Shown one piece after another: positions 56,943 through 64,000 of a DNA stretch of 64,000 nucleotides. Numbering within the stretch: the stretch's first letter is position 1; each line of letters starts with the position of its first letter. The stretch is from Tetracentron sinense. Lineage: Eukaryota > Streptophyta > Magnoliopsida > Trochodendrales > Trochodendraceae. Below the pieces are notes generated by a model that was not told the origin of the DNA, did not search any database, and worked only from the letters and a program-made list of their open reading frames with translations. The DNA lies in the NCBI GenBank assembly GCA_015143295.1, contig CM026554.1, positions 28,285,531-28,349,530 of the forward strand, in the 5' to 3' direction. The position numbers were made by a program, and so were the translations under genes.

Positions 56943-59900
56943 ATGGATAGGAGTTGGATTGGAAAGTCAAGGTACTATTTGTCATAAGTTTTGACGAAAC
57001 CCGAAGTGATAAAATATGACCATCTAAGCATATGATATTTTTTTGGTTACATAGGGTTTCAAGGGAATACATAGAAGGGGTGAACAAGTTTATAGAGTTT
57101 GCATTAGCTCGTGGAGCGACTGATAACAATGGCGGTATAAAGTGTCCATGTCCCAAATGCAACAATGTCCTTTATCAAGAGAGAGGTACAACGTACGACC
57201 ATATGATCTGTTATGGATTCGACCTTAACCATAAAATCTGGTTTTATCACGGGAAAGACATATTACAACACACATCGGTTGGCGGAAGAATGTCTCAGAA
57301 TCCTGATGTGCACGACAGACATAATGAGATGGAAGACCTAGTGCACGATTTGTTTGGGGTACCAAATCGAGATGAAACCGGTGCCAGTAGTCGGGATCCC
57401 ACTCTTGAGGCGGATAAATTCTTCCAATTGGTAAGGGATGCGGGACAGGCTTTGTATCCAGGATGCTTGAATCACACGAAGTTGTCTGTCATCGTAAGAT
57501 TATATCACATTAAGTGTCTTAGTGGATGGAGCAACAAATCATTCACCTTATTGCTTGAGTTGTTGAGGGAGATACTCCCCGATGGATCAACACTACCGGA
57601 TAAGTACTTTCAGACAAAAAAGTGAGTTCTAACTTGGGACTTAACTATGAAAAAATCAATGTTTGCCTCAATGATTGCATGCTTTACTGGAAAGACACTG
57701 TGAACAAGCAAGCATGTGACATCTGTGGTGAATCAAGATGGAAGACAAGGGATGATCAGTCGAGAGGCAAGAAAAAAAAGACTCCTGCGAAGATTTTGCG
57801 TCACTTTCCGTTGAAACCCAGGTTACAAAGATTGTTTATGTCATCCAAGGCTGCTTCTGAAATGAAATGGCATGATGAGGGTCAAACTAAGGATGGAAGG
57901 TTAAGGCATCTTGCAGACTCACCGGCCTGGGAAAATTTGGACAACAACTACCCTTTTTTTGCTTCGGATGCTCGGAATATGAGACTTGGGTTGGCGACTG
58001 ACGGCTTAATCCATTTGGAACGATGAGTATTACTCACAGCACATGGCCTGTGGTTCTTATCCTATACAACTTACCACCGTAGATGTGCATGAAGCAGCTG
58101 AACTTTATTTTGTCCTTGCTTATTCCTGGTCCCTCCGGGCCTGGAAATGCCATTGATGTCTACATGATACCTCTAGTCGAAGAGTTGAAGGACTTGTGAG
58201 AGAATGGTGTGCCAACTTATGATGCGACAAAAAAGGAGACATTTGTAATGCGTGCGACATTGCTCTAGACTATTAGCGACTTCCCAGGGTATGCTATGTT
58301 GTTTAGTTGGAGTACGAAAGGAAAGTTTACATGCCCTTCATGCCACAAGGACACTTGCAATCGGCACTTGTCTAATAGTAGGAAACAATGTTACATGGGG
58401 CACCGTCGCTTCCTAAAGGCAGATCACAGGTTTTGGAGGGACAAACACTCTTTTGATGGCACTGTAGAGCTAAGTACTGCTCCAACTATAATGTCTGGGT
58501 CCGAAGTGTACCGTAAATTGGAGGGGATTGCTTTCTGCCTTGGGAAGCAGACAGGGCAAAAACGACGAAGGCAGGCTACCCAGGATATCATGCCGTATAA
58601 CTGGAAGAAGTTGAGTATATTATTTGAGTTGCCATATTGGGAGCACAATTTGTTGAGGCACAACCTTGATGTAATGCATATTGAGAAAAATGTATACGAC
58701 AATGTGCTTGAAACTTTGTTGGGTTTGGACGGAAAAACGAAAGATAGCTTAAAAGCTCGACTCGACTTGGTTGATATGCGCATAAGACCAGCACTTCACC
58801 CTCAGTTGTAGCCTGGCACAAACAAAGTGTATCTGCTCCCGGCTTGTTTTTTGATGGACAAGAATGAGAAAGAGTTGTTTTACAAAGTTCTGAAGAGTGT
58901 GATTGTGCCAGATGGTTACTCGTCTAATACTGCAAGATATGTCAATATCGGGCAGCGTAAAATTTATGGACTAAAGAGCCACGACTCTCATGTCATAATG
59001 CAACAATTTCTACCATTGGATGTAAGGAAGACATTGCCGAAGAATGTCACCACCGTGCTAATTGAATTGAGCAACTTCTTTTTGGTTTTATGTTCCACAG
59101 TCTGTGATGTCGAGGAATTAAGATGGTTAGAGGAGAAAATTGCACTTACGCTATGTCATTTAGAGAGAATTTTTTCACCGGCATTCTTTGATGTTATGGT
59201 GCACTTGCCTATATATCTGGCAACAGAGGCAAGGCTAGGTGAACCTGTATAATATCGGTGGATGTATCCCATCGAAATGTATGACTTCAATTATAATGTA
59301 TCAATTGCTCAAACTTTTTGTCGTTATATGATTGTCTCATTGTTTTACCTAAATGTAATTCCTATAGGTACTTGTCGACGATGAAATCGTATATCCGCAA
59401 CCGAGCTCGACCAGAGGGTTGCATAGTAGAAGGGTACTTGGTCGAAGAATGTTTGACATTCTGCTCAAGGTACCTAAATAATGTTAAATCGAGATTCAAT
59501 CGACCGGTGAGGAATGACAATGAAAGTGTGATCGAGGGTGTGCAGCCATTTACCCTAAGTGAATTAGAATGGCAGCAGGCACATCGTTATGTGTTGTTCA
59601 ATGATGAGCAACTCACAACATATCGAGAGTAAGATGAATACTATCATGAATTTTTTGTTAATTGTCTTTAATTTAATTTTTATTTTTGATCGATTTGACT
59701 TTGAAAAACATGGATCGATTCGTTATCTGCAGTCAACACATGAATGTACTGAAGATGACCAATCCCAAACTAAGATCGTCTCCGCACGAACTCCAACGAA
59801 AGCACAACGATCAATTTGTTGAATGGTTTAGGAGTTATGTAAGTCATATGCTCTTAAATTCAGTATTTGCACAACACTTATACGAAGTTTTGCATATTGA

Positions 59901-60703
59901 ACCAATCTTATTATGTAAGTCATATGCCTTTGACCTTCAATTAGGTTGAAAGGCTGCGAGCGTCATGCAGTTTGGTGTCTGACGAGATTAAATGCCTCGC
60001 AGATGGTCCACAGTCAGTCGCACAAAGTTTTAAGGGCTACGTCATCAATGGATATAGGTTTTGTACTACAGATAGAGAGCGCGGACGCAGAAGTCAAAAT
60101 AGTGGTGTTACGGTCACTGCAACGACTCCTTGTTATGCATCTTCTAGGGACAGGATTTCCATTGCAGGAGATATAACCTACTATGGCCACTTAACCGACG
60201 TTGTGCAATTGACGTATTCAGAAAACTTAAAATTTGTATTGTTTAAGTGCGACTGGGTTGATGTGACGTCATATAGTAGAGGAATAAAGACCGATGAGTA
60301 TGGGTTTACGCTTGTGAACTTTACACGCCTGCTCCTGACACACGCTGTGTCTCATGAACCATATGTAATGGCATCTCAGGTAGAGCAGATATTTTACGTA
60401 GATGATCCTTCTGACCCAGATTGGTATGTTGCCATCAAGACAAAACCAATTGACTTTTTTGACATGAATGAAGAATCTACTGTGGACGATAGCACATTAA
60501 GAGAAAACGAGCCATTCAACGACCAACATTTAGATATCACTGAACATGACGATGAAAGTGATGTCAATTGGGTGAGATTAGGGATTACCAGAACAACTGT
60601 TGATGCGCCCCCTCAAGTGCAACTCCACCAAACTCCTTCAACCGAATCTAGTAAGGATGAAGTTGAATCAGACTATAACGATGAAATAGATTGCAACGGA
60701 TAA
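56943..60703 (+). pseudogene. TNPD-like CACTA transposase (TNP2), multi-exon, disrupted
   Basis: Exon 1 (56943-56971, MDRSWIGKS) joins 57055 onward in phase (SREYIEGVNKFIEF, KCPCPKCNN), the transposon-associated domain. The TNP2 core follows (NDCMLYWKD, YPFFASDARNMRLGLATDG, ACPSCHKDT-like TCPSCHKDTC, CYMGHRRFL, DVMHIEKNVYDN), then a DUF4218-type region (LPKNVTTVLIELSNFF, FFDVMVHLPIYLATEA) and a C-terminal DUF4216-type region (CDWVDVTSYSRGIKTDEYGF, QIFYVDDP). Later exons include about 59368-59628, 59733-59838 and 59945-60703. Frameshifts occur near 57620 and 58005, and several TAG/TGA/TAA codons replace Trp or Gln positions (about 58081, 58197, 58267, 58809, 59250). Confidence 0.85.
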
Positions 60704-60784
60704 TATGCACCTAAATATACAAACATAAACAATGTAAGTTTAATCCAATCAAGGAGGTAAACGAGGTTATTTTTTTAAAGAACG

Positions 60785-61325
60785 TTGCTATCGGTTGTTT
60801 ATTTGCTTGTTAATGGCGAAATTCAGATACTTTTATGTGTGTAAACCCACTAAGTATGAAATTTCCTTTACTTAGTTAAGTGTTTATTTGCATATGAATG
60901 ACGAAATCCAGATACTTGCTATATATGTTTAAACTTTCTAAGTATGAAATTTCATGTTACTTGGTTAAGTGTTTATTTGCATTTTAATGACAAAATTCAT
61001 ATACTTTCATAATTGAGAAAACTATCTAGTATTAAATGTCCTTTACTTCGTTAAGTGTTTATTTGGATGTTAATGACGAAATCAAGATGGTTGCTCTATA
61101 TGTTGAAACGTTCTAAGTATGAAATTTCCTTTCACTTGGTTAATTGTTTATGTGCATATTAATGACGAAATCCATATACTTCTTAATTGAGAAAACTCTC
61201 TAAGTATGAAATTTCCTGTACTTTGTTAAGTATTTTTTTGTATGTTAATGACGAAATCCAGATATTTTTATGTGTTTAAATTCTCTAAATATGAAATTTT
61301 CATTAATAACTTATTTATTTGCATG
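60785..61325 (+). repeat. Tandem repeat of about 90 bp between the CACTA genes
   Basis: Six imperfect units share GTTAAGTGTTTATTTGCAT, TTAATGACGAAATCCAGATA and CTAAGTATGAAATTTCC. The array ends at the TTCAG acceptor just before the TNPA-like ATG, so it may lie in an intron or the intergenic spacer. Confidence 0.8.
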
Positions 61326-61336
61326 TTCTTTTTCAG

Positions 61337-62735
61337 ATGGATCCGGCAGGACCTAGTGGTTTGCCACCACATGTGAGTCCTCTGCACTTGCGCCCGGGCC
61401 AACGAGGAAGACCCGAGGCCATACCAGGTTGCTGGGTATGCACACTACCCAGCCAGGGGAGTTGACAGAGGTTGAGATTGACGATCTTGTCCAACCCGTA
61501 GGGTCGGGTGGCAAGACGTTAGGTCAGTTTTTGGGTACCATAGCTCGTGACCAACACCTTTTGCGCATCGATGTCGGTTGGAGGGACATCGGCACCGAGG
61601 CCAGGGCACGTGTCTAGCATCTCGTCCAGGTAAGACGCAAAAAATATGCATGTCTGATAGTTTTCATTTTTGAATAGAATGACCATTGTTCTATTAATAG
61701 TTGAAAAAGTAAGCAATTGACAATGTGATTTAGGAACATTTCCGGGTCTAGCCTAGCCTTGAGAAAAATGTCTTCCTCTCACTCGAGCATAAGTGGAGGG
61801 ACCGGAGGTCGAGGTTGAAGACGAAATACATGATTGCGGAGCTTGGACCGGTGGATGTCTATCCCAGATGCCCCTCAGATATTCCAAAGAGCCAGTGGCA
61901 TGGCCTCGTGGATTATTGGTTCTCTGATATGACAATGGTATATCTTTAGAAGTTCTTTATTCTAATATGTAATAGAATTCAATAATGTCACTTATTCATT
62001 CTAAAGGAGAATAAATTTCAACTTTGCAGAAAAGAAGCGCTCAAAATAAAGAGAATCAGAAAAAGCAGAAGGTGATGCACACTTCGGGGTTGAAGAGCTT
62101 TGCTCACGTCAAAGACGCGATGGTATGTTCGATGAAATGTTTCCTAAATTTAAAATTTATCATTCATCTTTATGTTATGTTCGTTGGTTGATGTTGTCAT
62201 TATTGGGAGCACAGAAGAAGGCAAGCCCGACCTAGACAGCCCCAGGGCTTGCAGAGGTGTGGATTGCCACGCACCAAGGCAAGAGTGGTACACCGGTGAA
62301 CGAGGAGGCTGGAGAGTTGATGGTCGGTAATCTTTAGAAGTTCGAATATTCCATTATATAAAATACTTCATTTTTTAACATATGCGACATCCAACAACTG
62401 TTTCCAATTGTTTGTAGGGACGCATGAGGGAGTTCCTAGCGCAGCTATCGGATGGGTCGTAGGACAGCATGGTGCGAGATGATGTATTCTCCTAGGTCAT
62501 GCTGCCTGAGCATCCTAGGAGAATACGTGGTCTCGGATTAGGCCCGACCGCCACCTAGTTAGGTTGGTCACGATCGTCGAGCTATGCCGGTTCGGCGTCA
62601 GGAGCTGCTGCGACCCAGATGCTGAGGGATCAGCTCGAGTCTACTCAAGCGGTTGTGGCAACCCAGCAGACTCAGATCGCTCAGATCCAGGCGACCCTCG
62701 ACCGGGTACTACAGGGGATGGGGATGGGGCAGGTA
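61337..62735 (+). pseudogene. TNPA-like CACTA gene (Transposase_24-like), disrupted
   Basis: The first exon begins MDPAGPSGLPPH. Downstream exons include KRSAQNKENQKKQKVMHTSG after an HGLVDYWFSDM motif, a conserved arrangement in plant En/Spm (Ptta) proteins, and a Gln-rich C-terminal helix (QLESTQAVVATQQTQIAQ). Stops are frequent (TAG or TGA near 61465, 61754, 62235, 62460, 62492, 62558) and the exon borders are only partly clear. Known TNPA proteins bind subterminal repeats and assist transposition. Confidence 0.65.
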
Positions 62736-62892
62736 TGTAATCTAATCGACATTAATTAAACATGTTTAATAATATGATCTTGAATCATTTATTGACTCAA
62801 ATACATCACGAACAGCATGCAGGTGAGCCTTCGACAGCACCACATGCGTCGGAGCAGGTAATGTTAATTTTAAATGTTTTATTTTCTATTTA

Positions 62893-63300
62893 GACCTATT
62901 TAGTTAAGTATGTAAGTAATGGACATACCTCATTTTCGACCGTTCGAACACTTTACTCTGCAAATCTGACTCTTAGACCTATTTAGTTAGTATGTTAGTA
63001 ATGGAAATACCTCATTTTCATAAGTTGGAACATTTTACCTTGCAAAATCTGAGTCTTAAACCTATTTAGTTAGTATGTTGGTAATGGAAAAATACCTCAT
63101 TTTCATAAGTTGGAACACTTTACCTTGCAAAATCTGAATCTTATACCTATTTAGTTAGTATGTTAGTGAAGGATGAACCTTACTTTTGTGAGTTGGACTC
63201 TATACCTTGCAAAATCTGCAATATATGTGATTGGCTTAGCATGTGTTAGTGATAGAGATACGTCACTTTCGTGAGTTGGAACACTATATTCTACAAATCC
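62893..63300 (+). repeat. Tandem repeat of about 84 bp
   Basis: Four to five units share ACCTATTTAGTTAGTATGTT, ATACCTCATTTTCATAAGTT and ACCTTGCAAAATCTGA, with starts near 62893, 62976, 63060 and 63144. It lies after the last recognisable TNPA-like exon. Confidence 0.85.
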
Positions 63301-64000
63301 GAGATTAGTCAGATTAATTGGAGATTTTCTAAGGTTAAAACTTAAGGGTTAGCTTCCAAATCGGGAATTCGGCTTTTCGGTGCCCAAATTGGGCATCAAA
63401 ATGTGCAGATGTAACTCCAACACTAGCTAACACTAAATTCAAAACAAGGATAGACTTTGACTTGCAGATTGCAGATTGCATGTTATGCCTCGATGTACCA
63501 CCCAGTTCCAGCACTGTTTATTACAACCGCATTTATGGAAGAAGATATTTGATAAATTTTCTTACTAAATGACCCTTACAAGGGTCAGGAATGTCCTCTG
63601 ACTTGGACTACTCATGCGGACACTCTTTACAATAAAAAGTCTGGTGATGTTCAGGTTCGCAATCATAGATATACATTCTTTTAGAACCTCGTCCTTGCCC
63701 AGACCTTCACGTACGAATGCACACAGAATGGATGATGATGACATATAATGACCAAAACAACGTGAACAACAATATTGGCCTGTGGTTATGTCGTTAACAT
63801 CGTGGCAGGTTCCGTGTTACTGAACAACCACCAAACTACGTGAATTTGAATAACCTAAAATTTTTCATGTCGTTCTCTTCATATCCCTATCTCCATTACC
63901 ATTCCCGACAACTTCCTTTTTGGGATGAAGGTCATCTAAACCATTCAAAGATAGAAGAAATGACATCTCGGTGCCCAAATCGGGCTGACTTCCAAGAACC
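63301..64000. other. CACTA interior, unassigned
   Basis: GGTGCCCAAATTGGGC at about 63379 recurs as GGTGCCCAAATCGGGC at about 63970. A minus-strand stretch near 63600-63680 reads DCEPEHHQTFYCKECP, a Cys/His-rich motif of unknown family. No complete gene. Confidence 0.35.

Larger units (their letters stand above)
52435..64000 (+). mobile_element. CACTA (En/Spm-type) transposon, right end outside the window
   Basis: It begins CACTACAAAAATAATGG after GAC, the expected 3-bp target site. It is followed by subterminal palindromes, a CT-rich leader, a TNPD-like transposase gene and a TNPA-like gene. No TTTTGTAGTG right terminus was found by 64000. It is inserted in antisense exon 1 of the second Tat relative. 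A large foldback (53650-55960) is nested in its 5' part. Confidence 0.88.

Overview
The window is plant nuclear DNA, almost certainly an angiosperm. It has GT-AG spliced genes of plant-specific families (a KNOLLE-type cytokinesis syntaxin, a RADIALIS-like MYB, a cathepsin B-like protease), plant retrotransposon lineages (Tat and chromovirus Ty3/gypsy), a CACTA transposon, tRNA-derived SINEs and a piece of plastid rpoC2. I cannot name the species. No rRNA, tRNA gene or CRISPR array was seen.

Layout. 0-2.1 kb: overlapping AT-rich foldback MITEs. 2.2-3.5 kb: a single-exon KNOLLE-type syntaxin with four mitosis-specific (MSA) cores just upstream. 4.1-4.5 kb (minus): a two-exon RADIALIS-like gene. 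5-11.7 kb: gene-free, with MITEs and two SINEs. 11.8-15.7 kb: a short Mutator-like MITE split by a 3.6-kb solo LTR. 15.8-17.6 kb: a tandem repeat split by a hAT-like MITE, then foldback remnants. 17.9-36.6 kb: a cathepsin B-like gene, now a pseudogene. Its first intron holds a complete 11.6-kb Tat LTR retrotransposon (18238-29823) and a small non-autonomous LTR element; later introns hold a hAT-like element and the rpoC2 insertion. 36.7-41.8 kb: Ty3/gypsy debris, including a minus-strand chromovirus remnant. 42-47 kb: foldback elements, a SINE and a Mutator-like MITE with a perfect 9-bp target duplication. 47.2-52.4 kb: a second, pol-less Tat relative. 52.4 kb to the end: a CACTA element inserted in that relative's antisense gene. 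It carries TNPD-like and TNPA-like genes, tandem repeats and a large foldback whose arms are themselves tandem arrays.

Most notable: four LTRs in the window (two related Tat LTRs and two chromovirus-type LTRs) each carry, upstream of the TATA box, an array of short palindromes at a pitch of about 20-23 bp. The palindrome core is constant within a family and differs between families. The Tat half-site (ACAACG) is also over-represented in the Tat interior and clusters in intron 1 of its antisense gene in both Tat relatives. That antisense gene is kept even where all of pol is lost. Almost all nonsense codons in the Tat and CACTA genes are a single C-to-T or G-to-A step from a Gln, Arg or Trp codon, as expected if methylcytosine deamination is the main route of decay.
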